Shown: positions 42,309 to 50,629 of the stretch, one piece after another
How positions within the stretch are numbered: the stretch's first letter is position 1
Layout: each line of letters opens with the position of its first letter
DNA from: Alicyclobacillus sp. ALC3
GTDB taxonomy: Bacteria; Bacillota; Bacilli; Alicyclobacillales; Alicyclobacillaceae
NCBI RefSeq assembly: GCF_028751195.1
Contig: NZ_CP066784.1
Coordinates: 2,852,001 to 2,916,000, forward strand
Direction: 5' to 3'
Length of the DNA stretch: 64,000 nt
Notes under the pieces: model-generated
Database searches by the model: none
Seen by the model: the letters and a program-made list of their open reading frames with translations, nothing else
Told to the model about the DNA's origin: nothing
Made by a program: the position numbers and the translations under genes

Positions 42309-43781
42309 ATGCAAGGTTCCGAAGGGACTCGCTGCCAGGCGTACGTTCGTGACAATCGGCTCGTAGCGCATGTAGGAGATTGGCTCTACCACTTTGATGA
42401 GACCGGGCGGCTACTGATGGCGGCTGGTCCGCGGCAGGTCGTTCGCCGCGGGTTTGACAACCGCCTGCTGCAAGTGACAACGCCGAGTTTTGCTGCGCAG
42501 CGTGAGTCTGTAGTGGCAGGGGCGGTTGGCGCTGCGCAGCGTGAGTCTGTAGTCGCAGGGGCGGTCGCTGCCGCGCAGCCCGGTGTTGGCGCTGATGAGA
42601 CCGATGCAACCGCGGTCGGCGCTGCTGAACCAGGCGGGCTCATGCCCCGGGCGACGGCCGTGATCGACCCGACAGTGGGGGCGCTTGTCTACCGCGCGTA
42701 TCACGAGTTAGACACAGGCGCGGCGGCTGATTTTTATCGCAGTGCCTACGGTGCCGCGCGTCGAACGCTGCAGACGATGATGTCCGCAGCCGATGGCGGC
42801 GTGGACCTAAACCATGAGCAGTGGGTGGAGTGGGCACGGCGGCTCGCGCAGTGGTCGCCCGAGGCCTTGGCAACAGATGCCGCAGCCTTTCGCACGGTGT
42901 ACTCTCCGATCAGCATCCTGCCGCCCGATCAGTACCACTCCCTCGTAGTCCAAGTCACACTCGGCTGCTCGTATAACAAGTGTCTGTTTTGCGACTTCTA
43001 CCGGGATCGCCGGTTTCACATTCGCTCTGAAATCGAACTCGAAGCGCATCTCGATCACCTCATGGCGTTTCTCGGCCCTCGTGTCGCTGACCGGAAGACT
43101 GTGTTTCTCGCGGACGGCAACGCCTTCGTGGTGCCGACCGAGCGCTTGATTCGGATGATCACGCAGATTCGCCGCCGCCTCTCTGCAACCGCGGGAGCTT
43201 CGGGATCGACCGGGAACGCGGGCACGGGGGGCTTGCTCGATGCGACCGGCGGCATCGAGTTTAATGCGTTTATGGACACCTTCACATTGGAGTACAAGAC
43301 GCTGGACGACCTTCGGCGGATCTACGAAGCTGGACTGCACACGGTGTACTCTGGTTTGGAAACGGGATCGAATCGGCTACGCCAGTTCCTCGCGAAACCT
43401 GGATCTGCGGAGGAAGCGGTAGAGGCACTGAACACGCTGAAGGCAGGCGGCTTCCGCCTCGGCGTGATTTTGCTCGTCGGCGTAGGAGGGCCTGCGGCAG
43501 CGGATGAGCACCTTGCGGACACGCTCCAGGCCCTGCAGCAGATTAAGTTTACGGACGGCGACCTGATTTACCTGTCCCCCTTTGTCGATCCCGACGCCAT
43601 CACGGGTTACCGCGCAACTCTCACGGCCGGTGGTTTCGACTCGTTCACGCAGGATGGGCTGGCGCAGGAACTCGTGCGTTGGCGGCGAGCGCTCGCCGCT
43701 ATGCAGATGCCGGATGGCGACGCCCGGCCGCTGCCGGCCAAAGTAACGCTGTACTCCATCCTTGAGCACATCTACGGCTGA
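42309..43781 (+). CDS. Radical SAM enzyme of unknown function
   Basis: A 490-residue protein. The radical SAM core holds CSYNKCLFC (CxxxCxxC) in QVTLGCSYNKCLFCDFY, then FLADGNAFVVPTERLI, FNAFMDTFTLEYK, YEAGLHTVYSGLETGSNRLR, an Elp3/MiaB-like pattern of helices and GVGGPAAADEHLADTLQALQ. It resembles the large group of radical SAM proteins near the Elp3-like family, but I cannot name its reaction. The N-terminal 130 residues are unrelated and contain two copies of the 13-residue unit GAAQRESVVAGAV (39-bp repeat). ATG 42309 follows AGGAGG. The stop codon lies inside the first unit of a 13-bp tandem repeat. Confidence 0.88.
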   Translation: MQGSEGTRCQAYVRDNRLVAHVGDWLYHFDETGRLLMAAGPRQVVRRGFDNRLLQVTTPSFAAQRESVVAGAVGAAQRESVVAGAVAAAQPGVGADETDATAVGAAEPGGLMPRATAVIDPTVGALVYRAYHELDTGAAADFYRSAYGAARRTLQTMMSAADGGVDLNHEQWVEWARRLAQWSPEALATDAAAFRTVYSPISILPPDQYHSLVVQVTLGCSYNKCLFCDFYRDRRFHIRSEIELEAHLDHLMAFLGPRVADRKTVFLADGNAFVVPTERLIRMITQIRRRLSATAGASGSTGNAGTGGLLDATGGIEFNAFMDTFTLEYKTLDDLRRIYEAGLHTVYSGLETGSNRLRQFLAKPGSAEEAVEALNTLKAGGFRLGVILLVGVGGPAAADEHLADTLQALQQIKFTDGDLIYLSPFVDPDAITGYRATLTAGGFDSFTQDGLAQELVRWRRALAAMQMPDGDARPLPAKVTLYSILEHIYG

Positions 43782-43827
43782 GCGTGACGGCTGAGCGTGA
43801 CGGCTGAGCGTGACGGCTGAGCGTGAC
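43774..43827 (+). repeat. 13-bp tandem repeat spanning the radical SAM stop codon
   Basis: Four copies of ACGGCTGAGCGTG. The first copy supplies the TGA stop of the radical SAM gene. The unit is not a multiple of three. Confidence 0.85.
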
Positions 43828-44038
43828 GGGTGAGGCGGGTGCAGGCAAACTGTCCACCATCCGTCCCTAATCCCATCGTCGCCTGTCCCAAGACATGAAA
43901 GGCCTGTAAACCACAGCTATCCCTAGGTTTCCGCCGCTTCCCAATTGGTGCCGAGATACTCGCCGATACAACCTGTGGCCGCCTGTACGTACCATAGCGG
44001 TGGGTGCATTCAGCCACTTGGGAAGGAGGTGGGCAGCG

Positions 44039-44341
44039 ATGTATCATCCGCTGTACTATCAGGCGACTCGCTACATGGGCCGGCCGGTGTACGTTCATCA
44101 CATGAATGGGCGCACGTACCATGGGACCATCACGGGCGTGAACTCAGGAGGGATCTACGTGGTGCAGCATCCCCCTGGCGCAAACCTGGCCGCAACCAAT
44201 GCTAAACAGTTTGCATGCGATCACGCATTACACGACGGTGACCTCGCCCTAGACCTCGTCTACTCACCCGGCGCGTACTTTGGCTTCGGCGCACTGACGG
44301 GGCTTACGCTCGGGGCGATGGCGGGCGGCCTGTGGTGGTAG
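44039..44341 (+). CDS. Small conserved-looking protein with Sm/SH3-like N-terminus and hydrophobic C-terminus
   Basis: A 100-residue protein. MYHPLYYQATRYMGRPVYVHH is followed by MNGRTYHGTITGVNSGGIYV, which reads like a small beta-barrel (SH3 or Sm-like) with the G-x-I-x-G-V-x-x-G-G-I-x-V pattern. The end is a glycine-rich hydrophobic segment (GFGALTGLTLGAMAGGLWW) that may insert into a membrane. Similar layouts occur in small spore-related proteins of Bacillus, but I cannot name a family. ATG 44039 is preceded by a perfect AAGGAGG at proper spacing, so an upstream start at 44000 is unlikely. It is a single gene. Confidence 0.65.
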   Translation: MYHPLYYQATRYMGRPVYVHHMNGRTYHGTITGVNSGGIYVVQHPPGANLAATNAKQFACDHALHDGDLALDLVYSPGAYFGFGALTGLTLGAMAGGLWW

Positions 44342-44634
44342 TGTAAGGTGGTCTTGACGCTTCGGCAATGATGGACGAATGAGGTCCACTTGCAGGCAGT
44401 AGCCAACCGACCATCCGCCGCCCATCTAGTCGGATAATCGCCGGCCCTGCGCCGGCGATTTCCATTTTCAGTGCGGGAAGCACGCGGTGCCGTAGCGGCA
44501 ACCTCGACCTCAGCATGGGACCCTGGCAGACGGCTGACGCGATAGCACGGCAGGCACGCTAGCAGACGATGGCAGGCGATGCCGCGATAGCACGGCAGGC
44601 ACGCTGGCAGGCACGCTGGCAGGCGATGCCGCGA

Positions 44635-44820
44635 TAGCCGCGCTGAACGGCTTATCCTCGGATAATCCCGGCTCATCGCGTCGATTAGGCGGTTCGAAGC
44701 AGCTTATGACGCTATAAACGCCCCGAATTGAGCGGAAAAGTGGCCCATAGGCGGTTTTGGACCGTCTATGGATCGCTGATTGGGGTGTTTTTTGGCGGAT
44801 AAGCGGTTCTCTGCGGTTAT
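44635..44820. repeat. 186-bp inverted-repeat element, copy 5
   Basis: Left end TAGCCGCGCTGAACGGCTTA; right end AAGCGGTTCTCTGCGGTTAT, which on the complement reads ATAACCGCAGAGAACCGCTT. Length is 186 bp. Internally it shows CCATAGGCGGT and ACCGTCTATGG as a second inverted repeat. Confidence 0.8.
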
Positions 44821-45044
44821 TCCGGCGCAACTCCGCCCGCCGCCATCCGCGGCCCATCTAGTCGGATAATCGCCGGCCCGGCGCCGGCGATTTCCATTTT
44901 CAGTGCGGGAAGCACGCGGTGCCGTAGCGGGAACTTCGGCTTCAGCATGGGACCCTGGCAGACGGCTGACGCGATAGCACGGCAGGCACCCTGGCAGACG
45001 ATGCCGCGATAGCACGGCAGGCACCCTGGCAGACGATGCCGCGA

Positions 45045-45230
45045 TAGCCGCGCTGAACGGCTTATCCTCGGATAATCCCGGCTCATCGCGTGGATTAGGC
45101 GGTTCGAAGCAGCTTATGACGCTATAAACGCCCCGAATTGAGCGAAAAAGTGGCCCATAGGCGGTTTTGGACCGTCTATGGACCGCTGATTGGGGTGTTT
45201 TTTGGCAGATAAGCGGTTCTCTGCGGCTAT
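45045..45230. repeat. 186-bp inverted-repeat element, copy 6
   Basis: Almost identical to copy 5. Ends are TAGCCGCGCTGAACGGCTTA and AAGCGGTTCTCTGCGGCTAT, and the internal inverted repeat is conserved. Confidence 0.8.
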
Positions 45231-45426
45231 TCCGGCGCAACTCCGCCAGCTCCGCCCCCTGCGCCCGCCGCCATCCGCCGCCGCTCCGCCCGCCGCCATC
45301 CGCGGCCCATCTAGTCGGATAATCGCCGGCCCGGCGCCGGCGATTTCCATTTTCAGTGCGAGAAGCACGCGATGCCGTAGCGGCAACCTCGGCCTCAGCG
45401 TGGGACCCTGGCAGACGATGCGGCAA

Positions 45427-45612
45427 TAGCCGCGCTGAACGGCTTATCCTCGGATAATCCCGGCTCATCGCGTCGATTAGGCGGTTCGAAGCAGCTTATG
45501 ACGCTATAAACGCCCCGAATTGAGCGGAAAAGTGGCCCATAAGCGGTTTTTGACTGCCTATGGAGCGCTGATTGGGGTGTTTTTTGGCAGATAAGCTGTT
45601 CTGTGCGGCTAT
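45427..45612. repeat. 186-bp inverted-repeat element, copy 7
   Basis: Ends TAGCCGCGCTGAACGGCTTA and AAGCTGTTCTGTGCGGCTAT. The inner CCATAAGCGGT/GACTGCCTATGG arms have diverged. Its right end is closer to copies 1, 3 and 4 (AAGCTGTT and GTGCGGCTA) than copies 5 and 6 are. Confidence 0.8.
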
Positions 45613-45773
45613 TCCGGCGCCAGCTCCGCCCCCTGCTCCCGCCGGCGCAACTCCGCCAGCTCCGCCCCCTGCGCCCGCCGACGCAACTCCGCTCCTCCGC
45701 CCCTCCGCCGCCCGCGGGCCCATCTAGTCGGATAATCGCCGGCCCGGTGCCGGCGATTTCCATTCAAGTTCCA

Positions 45774-48128
45774 TTACAGCTCCGGGTTCTCGTGCTTCGC
45801 GCGCAGGCGGCGCCAGCGGCGGTCGACCTCGCCCTCGAAGTGCGCGAGCGTCTCGGCGTTCTCCGGCTTCAGCATGTGGCGCGTCTTGCCCATCGTCTGC
45901 AACCAGTCGGTAACCGGGATGCGCTCGTTTTTGGCTGCCGGGTCGTAGGTGATGTTCGTAACGCCGTGCTCGACCTCGTATAGCGGGAAGAAGTTGCACT
46001 TCACGGCCGCACCGACAATGTTGTTGCCCTGGTCGTCCGCCGATTTCCAATTTAAGGGGCAGGCAATCAAAATCTTGCCGTACACGAGGCCTTCGTGCGT
46101 CGCGTAGTACTGCGCCTTTGCAGCCTTCTTGATAAGGTCCTGCGCGAACGCCTCCGTGCCCGTAAAGACGTACGGGATGTTGGTCGCCGCCATAATCTGC
46201 GCCGTGTCCTTGTGCGGGAACGTCTTGCCGGCGCCTTTCGGGCCGACGCCAGACGTCGAGGTCATGTGACCTTCCGGCGTCGAGTACGAGAGCTGTGCAC
46301 CTGTGTTCATGTAACCCTCGTTGTCGTACTCGAGGATAATCATCTTGTGGTTGCGCAGCGCAGCGCCAATTGCCGGGCCCATGCCGATGTCCATGCCGCC
46401 GTCACCGGTGACCATGACGAAGGTGATATCGTCGCCGATCTCGATTTCTCCGCGGCGCTTCTTCTCCCAGAACATCTCGACGAGGCCGGACAGCGTCGCC
46501 GCGCCATTTTGGAACAGGTTGTGCAAGTACGTCACGCGGTGCGACGTGTACGGGTAGCCGGTCGTCGTGACCATGCCGCAGCCGGTTTGGTAGAGTACGA
46601 CGACGTCACCTTCGATGCCCTTCAAAAACGTCTCGACCCCTGGGAAGATCCCGCAGCCCGGGCACGCCCCGTGTCCCGGCGCGATGCGCCGTGGTTTCGC
46701 GGTCAAGGCACGCAGGTTCGGCACCTTCACCTGCAGCCCGCCGCCGTCTGGGGAAGGTGTCACCGACACGAACCCGCTCATCTCTTCTTTGGTCAGGGCC
46801 GGCAGCCCGCCTGCGAACACAGCGTTCGCTGCGGAGTCAGCACCGGAGTCAGCACCGGGATCGACACCGTAGTAGTCAAAGTCCGCGACCATCTCGCCGC
46901 GCAGCCAGGCGAGCGCGTGATCGAACAGGTGGAGCGCGTCTTGCGGGTAGAACTCCTTGCCGCCAAGGCCGAACACGCGGGACATGACATGCGCCCTCGA
47001 GTGCACATCCTGCAGCGCTGCCTTGACCTCGTGCGTTAGGTTCGGACCATGGCCGCCGTAGGAGTCGGCGCGCTCGGCCACGAGTACGACCGTCGCGTTC
47101 GCCAAAGCTGCCTGAATCGCTGCGGCCGGGAACGGTCGGATGATGTTCGGCGAGACGATACCAGCTTTGATGCCTTGGTCGCGCAGCTCATCGACCGCGT
47201 CGCGCGCGGTGTCGGCGGCGGAGTTGAGCACGAACAAGACGACGTCGGCGTCGTCCATCCGGTACAGGTCGAGTGCTTCGTAGCGGCGGCCGGAGACCTT
47301 TTCGTACGCCGCCGCGACTTGCTCAAACACCGCCGCCGCGTTGTACATCGCCTGCGACTGCTGGTACTTGTTGTTCATCTGGTCGGGATCATTCATATAC
47401 GGGCCAATTGTCACCGGGTGGCGCGGGTCAAGCGCAGTCACCGGCGGCGTCGGCATCGGGCCGACAAAGCCCTGGACAGTTTCGCGATCGCGAAAGAAGT
47501 TCACCCGGCGCTTGGCGTGCGAGGTGAAAAAGCCGTCGTACGCGACCATCACCGGCAGCCGGACGTCGCTGTGTTCGGCGAGGCGGAGGGCCATCAGGTT
47601 CATGTCGTAGACAGCTTGCGGGTCGCGCGCGAGTAAAATTGGCCAGCCGATGTTGAGGCCGTAGTACAAGTCTGAGTGGTCGCCTTTGATGTCGAGCGGG
47701 CCGGACACAGCGCGCGTCACGAGGTTCAGCACCATTGGGAAGCGGGTGCCGGACTGGACCGGCAGGTTCTCGAGCATGTACAGGAAGCCTTGTGACGACG
47801 TCGCGTTGAAGACGCGGCCGCCGCCTGTCGAGGCGCCGAAGCAGATGCCGGCCGCCCCGTGTTCGCCGTCTGCCGGCACCATCGTGATGTTGTGCTCGCC
47901 CTTCACGCGCATCTCGTCGAGGTACTCGGCGACTTCGGTCGACGGTGTGATTGGGAAGTAGCCCATCAGGTGGTAGTCAATCTGCGCCGCCGCCCTCGCA
48001 GCCATCTCGTTGCCGGAGTGGAACTCCTCCATCTGCTGCGGCAGCTCGGTGTTCTGCGTCGGACTGGTCGCGCGGTTTGGCGCTGTATCCTCAGATGCGG
48101 ATGGTCGTTCTACAACATTCATGCTCAT
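45774..48128 (-). CDS. 2-oxoacid:ferredoxin oxidoreductase, fused alpha-beta subunits
   Basis: A 784-residue protein, subunits alpha and beta of a pyruvate or 2-oxoacid:ferredoxin oxidoreductase joined in one chain. The enzyme decarboxylates a 2-oxoacid to an acyl-CoA and reduces ferredoxin. The alpha part (about residues 40-445) has GNEMAARAAAQIDYHLMGYF, YFPITPSTEVAEYLDEM, EHGAAGICFGASTGGGRVFN and SQGFLYMLENLPVQSGTRF. The beta part (about residues 480-784) has HGACPGCGIFPGVETFLKG (cluster and TPP region), YQTGCGMVTTTGYPYTSHRV, TGDGGMDIGMGPAIGAALRN (TPP motif GDG...N) and EYDNEGYMNTGAQLS. It overlaps the upstream gamma-delta gene by 4 bp (ATGA), so all four subunit parts are translated from two coupled genes. 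Specificity for pyruvate is likely but not proven. Confidence 0.92.
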   Translation of the reverse strand: MSMNVVERPSASEDTAPNRATSPTQNTELPQQMEEFHSGNEMAARAAAQIDYHLMGYFPITPSTEVAEYLDEMRVKGEHNITMVPADGEHGAAGICFGASTGGGRVFNATSSQGFLYMLENLPVQSGTRFPMVLNLVTRAVSGPLDIKGDHSDLYYGLNIGWPILLARDPQAVYDMNLMALRLAEHSDVRLPVMVAYDGFFTSHAKRRVNFFRDRETVQGFVGPMPTPPVTALDPRHPVTIGPYMNDPDQMNNKYQQSQAMYNAAAVFEQVAAAYEKVSGRRYEALDLYRMDDADVVLFVLNSAADTARDAVDELRDQGIKAGIVSPNIIRPFPAAAIQAALANATVVLVAERADSYGGHGPNLTHEVKAALQDVHSRAHVMSRVFGLGGKEFYPQDALHLFDHALAWLRGEMVADFDYYGVDPGADSGADSAANAVFAGGLPALTKEEMSGFVSVTPSPDGGGLQVKVPNLRALTAKPRRIAPGHGACPGCGIFPGVETFLKGIEGDVVVLYQTGCGMVTTTGYPYTSHRVTYLHNLFQNGAATLSGLVEMFWEKKRRGEIEIGDDITFVMVTGDGGMDIGMGPAIGAALRNHKMIILEYDNEGYMNTGAQLSYSTPEGHMTSTSGVGPKGAGKTFPHKDTAQIMAATNIPYVFTGTEAFAQDLIKKAAKAQYYATHEGLVYGKILIACPLNWKSADDQGNNIVGAAVKCNFFPLYEVEHGVTNITYDPAAKNERIPVTDWLQTMGKTRHMLKPENAETLAHFEGEVDRRWRRLRAKHENPEL

Positions 48129-49165
48129 CGTACTTCAACCTCCTTCGCAAAGTGGTGCACGACACGGTGTGCGAGCACGTACTCTTCATCGTCAGCAATC
48201 GTCGACAGCGCATCGGTCGGGCAGGCGACGACGCATTTTTGACAGCCCTTGCAGTATTGATAGTCGATCCCGGTCAGGTACTGGAACTGCCGCCCCTTGC
48301 CGTTGTCGCGCGTCTCCCAGACGAAGCAGGCGTCCGGGCAGACCTGTTCGCAAGCGGCGCAGTGGATACAGCTGTCGACGTTGAATGCTGGAATGAATCC
48401 GTTGCGCGAAGCGGTCAAGTCCTTGTGGTAGGAGTTTCCCGGCGTGGGAATGGTACCGCCGATGAACGCGGTGTCGTAGCCGAGTGCCCGGTGCTTATGC
48501 TTCTTGGGTGTCACGCCAGGGTGAATCGCGACGGCGTCTTCGCCGTCGACGTCGAGTTCGTGCAGCGGCGCTTGCTCGATGACTTCGTCGCGCCCGGCGT
48601 CAAAGGTGCGCAGGTTGGCGTCGAGCAGGTGCTGATACTTGGCGGAGAACGTCTGGGCGATGCCAGTGCGGACAGCTTCGACGTCGAGTAACGGAATGAC
48701 GTGACACATCGCCCCGAGCATCGCCGTGTTGATACGCGTCTTTTCACGCACCGAGATACCGAGTGCATCCACACACGCGATGGTCACATCGTCGCGGCCG
48801 ACTTGCGACCGAATTTGCGCGGGTGCGCGCTTGGTGTTGACGAGCAGCGTCCCGCCTTCGCGTAGCCCTGCCAGCGTCGACGGCTCGTGCAGCAGTTCCT
48901 CGTGGAAGACTGCGATGACGTCCGGTTCGTCGACTGGATAGGTTCCGCGGATCTCGATTTCTTTTGGCGCAAAGCGGATGAACGCTTTGACTGGTGAGCC
49001 CTTCTTCTCGGACCCGTAGGAAGCCGCGTACCAGCCGTTCAGACCTTGCCGGAGCACGCCTGACTCAGAGAGGATCTTGCCCGCGAGGTTTGCCCCGAGA
49101 CCGCCGATGGACTCCATCCGGACCTCGAGGAATCTGTGTGATACAGTAGTGTGTTCGTGTTGCAT
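48125..49165 (-). CDS. 2-oxoacid:ferredoxin oxidoreductase, fused gamma-delta subunits
   Basis: A 346-residue protein. The gamma part (about residues 10-190) has EVRMESIGGLGANLAGKILS and ASYGSEKKGSPVKAFIRFA, the expected CoA-proximal fold. The delta part is a 2[4Fe-4S] ferredoxin with CIHCAACEQVCPDACFVWE and the second cluster YCKGCQKCVVACPTDALST. Between them a linker (GYDTAFIGGTIPTPGNSYHK) is of the type that joins these subunits. Together with the coupled alpha-beta gene it makes a complete oxidoreductase. The ATG at 49165 is preceded by GGGGGTGAAGCTGTT. The unusual split, two genes of two fused subunits, is noted as a finding. Confidence 0.92.
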   Translation of the reverse strand: MQHEHTTVSHRFLEVRMESIGGLGANLAGKILSESGVLRQGLNGWYAASYGSEKKGSPVKAFIRFAPKEIEIRGTYPVDEPDVIAVFHEELLHEPSTLAGLREGGTLLVNTKRAPAQIRSQVGRDDVTIACVDALGISVREKTRINTAMLGAMCHVIPLLDVEAVRTGIAQTFSAKYQHLLDANLRTFDAGRDEVIEQAPLHELDVDGEDAVAIHPGVTPKKHKHRALGYDTAFIGGTIPTPGNSYHKDLTASRNGFIPAFNVDSCIHCAACEQVCPDACFVWETRDNGKGRQFQYLTGIDYQYCKGCQKCVVACPTDALSTIADDEEYVLAHRVVHHFAKEVEVR

Positions 49166-49435
49166 AACAGCTTCACCCCCGAACCGATTTCCGTTCTGTC
49201 ACAACAAACTATAGGTTGGTCTCTGTGTTAGTGAGAGTGGTGCACGATATTGCAACAGCTACACGTACAGCTTATATCTCTCGCATAAGTTTACAGAAGG
49301 TTCATATGCGTGATTCCGCCTAGTCTATTTGGATTAGTCCATCTCTACATGTGTAGAAGGACTCTTCAGACATCGTGTCGAAATGAGTGCGGAATTCATC
49401 AAAAGAAGAACGGATAGAGGGAATTCAGAAGGGTG
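49166..49435. promoter_or_regulatory. Divergent control region between the oxidoreductase operon and G1 peptidase
   Basis: About 270 bp, containing divergent promoters by position. No clear consensus was found except CTATAGG near 49210 and TTAGTCTATTTGGATTAGTC (49319-49338), in which GATTAGTC/GACTAATC-like repeats could be operator bases. Confidence 0.35.
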
Positions 49436-50482
49436 ATGGAGACTGTGGGGAAGACAATCTTGGCAATTGGAGCAATTGCTGGTGCTGCAGGTCTGCTCAT
49501 GGCACCAGCGGCACCTGTAGCAGCCGCGGCTGGTGCAGTTACGAATGCCCCAATGATTCGCGCGAACACTGTGGTTGGCGTTTTTGGACGCAATTTCCGT
49601 CTAGGCGGACCGGGATATGGAAGAGGTGGACCCGGTGGCGGAGGACCGCCTGGCGGAAGACCACCTGGTGGAAGACCACCTGGTGGAAGACCACCTGGTG
49701 GAAGACCACCTGGTGGAAGACCACCCGGCGGAAGACCACCTGGTGGCAGACCGCCTGGTGGCAGACCGCCTGGTGGCAGACCGCCTGGTAGCGGAGGACC
49801 GGGATGGCCCATTTATACCAAACCCGTGCTCGGATGGGAGTCAAGCAACTGGTCAGGCTACGCTGTTACTTCTGGACACTACAGTGGGATCACGGGGAAT
49901 TGGGTTGTACCTGCCGTACAGGCCAGTCGACAGACGCAATACTCTTCTACGTGGATTGGGATTGACGGGTTCAGTAACAGCAATCTAATTCAAACCGGCA
50001 CTGAACAAGACGTTGTCAATGGCGTACCGCAGTACTACGCGTGGTGGGAAATACTTCCGAGTCCTGAAACGCCAATTATGGTCACTGACCAGAACACGCA
50101 AGCGACGGTACAACCAGGTGACCATATGTCAGCTTCGATTCAAAACCAAGGAAACGGCTACTGGAAGATCGAAATTGCGGATACAACTCGGGGGTGGACA
50201 TATACAACTACGCAAGCCTACTCGGGTTCGGCCACGTCCGCAGAGTGGATTGAAGAAGCACCGATGGTTAACGGCATCATCACGCCTTTAGCGAATTACG
50301 GCAGCTTGACCATCAACCCGGGCACTGTGAACGTGAACGGGAACCCCCGGTTGGTTGTGGCCGACGCAGGGGGCCTTGTCCAAGGCAGGAGGTTAATTTC
50401 CGTGCCGAGTCGACCGGATACTGACACCGATGGCTTTGCGGCTCAATATGGTGCAAGCCAGCCACTTGCGCCACAGTCATAA
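49436..50482 (+). CDS. G1 (eqolisin-type) acid peptidase with PPGGR repeats
   Basis: A 348-residue secreted peptidase of the G1 family, acid-active enzymes using Gln and Glu. A hydrophobic N-terminal signal (ILAIGAIAGAAGLLMAPAAP then VAAAAGA) precedes a propeptide-like region. The catalytic domain begins around residue 135 with SSNWSGYAVTSGHYSGITGN, then STWIGIDGFSNSNLIQTGTE (catalytic Gln in LIQTGTEQ), YAWWEILPSPETP and SAEWIEEAPMVNG (catalytic Glu region). Between signal and catalytic domain lies a linker with nine exact PPGGR pentapeptides (15-bp repeat), probably a flexible spacer. ATG 49436 follows AGAAGGGTG; a GTG at 49433 is possible. It stands alone and is followed by a strong hairpin terminator. 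Presence of this family suggests acidic conditions. Confidence 0.9.
   Translation: METVGKTILAIGAIAGAAGLLMAPAAPVAAAAGAVTNAPMIRANTVVGVFGRNFRLGGPGYGRGGPGGGGPPGGRPPGGRPPGGRPPGGRPPGGRPPGGRPPGGRPPGGRPPGGRPPGSGGPGWPIYTKPVLGWESSNWSGYAVTSGHYSGITGNWVVPAVQASRQTQYSSTWIGIDGFSNSNLIQTGTEQDVVNGVPQYYAWWEILPSPETPIMVTDQNTQATVQPGDHMSASIQNQGNGYWKIEIADTTRGWTYTTTQAYSGSATSAEWIEEAPMVNGIITPLANYGSLTINPGTVNVNGNPRLVVADAGGLVQGRRLISVPSRPDTDTDGFAAQYGASQPLAPQS
49646..49795 (+). repeat. 15-bp tandem repeat encoding (PPGGR)n
   Basis: Nine complete copies of a unit CCACCTGGTGGAAGA (or the variants with CGCC and GGCAGA), and one partial copy, in frame within the G1 peptidase gene. Variation is silent at the third positions, indicating selection to keep PPGGR. 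Confidence 0.95.
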
Positions 50483-50500
50483 ATTCGTCTGATATGCATT

Positions 50501-50546
50501 AAAACAGCCCACTTCGCCTCCGTTCGAGGATGAAGTGGGCTGTTTT
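50501..50546 (+). terminator. Rho-independent terminator after the G1 peptidase
   Basis: Perfect 15-bp stem AAAACAGCCCACTTC (50501-50515) with GAAGTGGGCTGTTTT (50532-50546), 19 bp after the stop. It can also serve the convergent cytochrome-like gene. Confidence 0.85.
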
Positions 50547-50629
50547 CGACATGCGTCCCGTCGGGCAAGACTAGGTCTCAGGTGTCTCGATATCGTGAAA
50601 TAACGGCGGTATGTGGTTGGTCATGGACA

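Larger units (their letters stand above)
44400..45773. repeat. Multi-copy ~430-bp repeat block (four units)
   Basis: About 1.4 kb consisting of four imperfect copies of a unit: CCATCTAGTCGGATAATCGC followed by a hairpin (CGCCGGC-GCCGGCG, at about 44439, 44870, 45325 and 45738), TTTCATTTTCAGTGCGGGAA-like lead, AGCACGCGGTGCCGTAGCGG, short GGCAGGCAC/GGCAGACGA minirepeats, a 186-bp element and CCGGCGCAACTCCGCC. The last copy is truncated after the hairpin and overlaps the 3' end of the oxidoreductase operon. Long frames are seen on the minus strand but are repeated with the DNA and are not supported as genes. Confidence 0.85.

Noticed and set aside
44510..45763. Repeated open frames of 90-254 residues on the minus strand (sharing NRRRRAGDYPTRWAADG)
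   Set aside because: They follow the ~430-bp block repeats, overlap one another in different frames, lack ribosome binding sites and include the 186-bp elements.
49399..49812. Proline/glycine-rich minus-strand frame opposite the G1 peptidase repeats
   Set aside because: It is the mirror of the PPGGR coding repeat and runs against a clearly functional gene.
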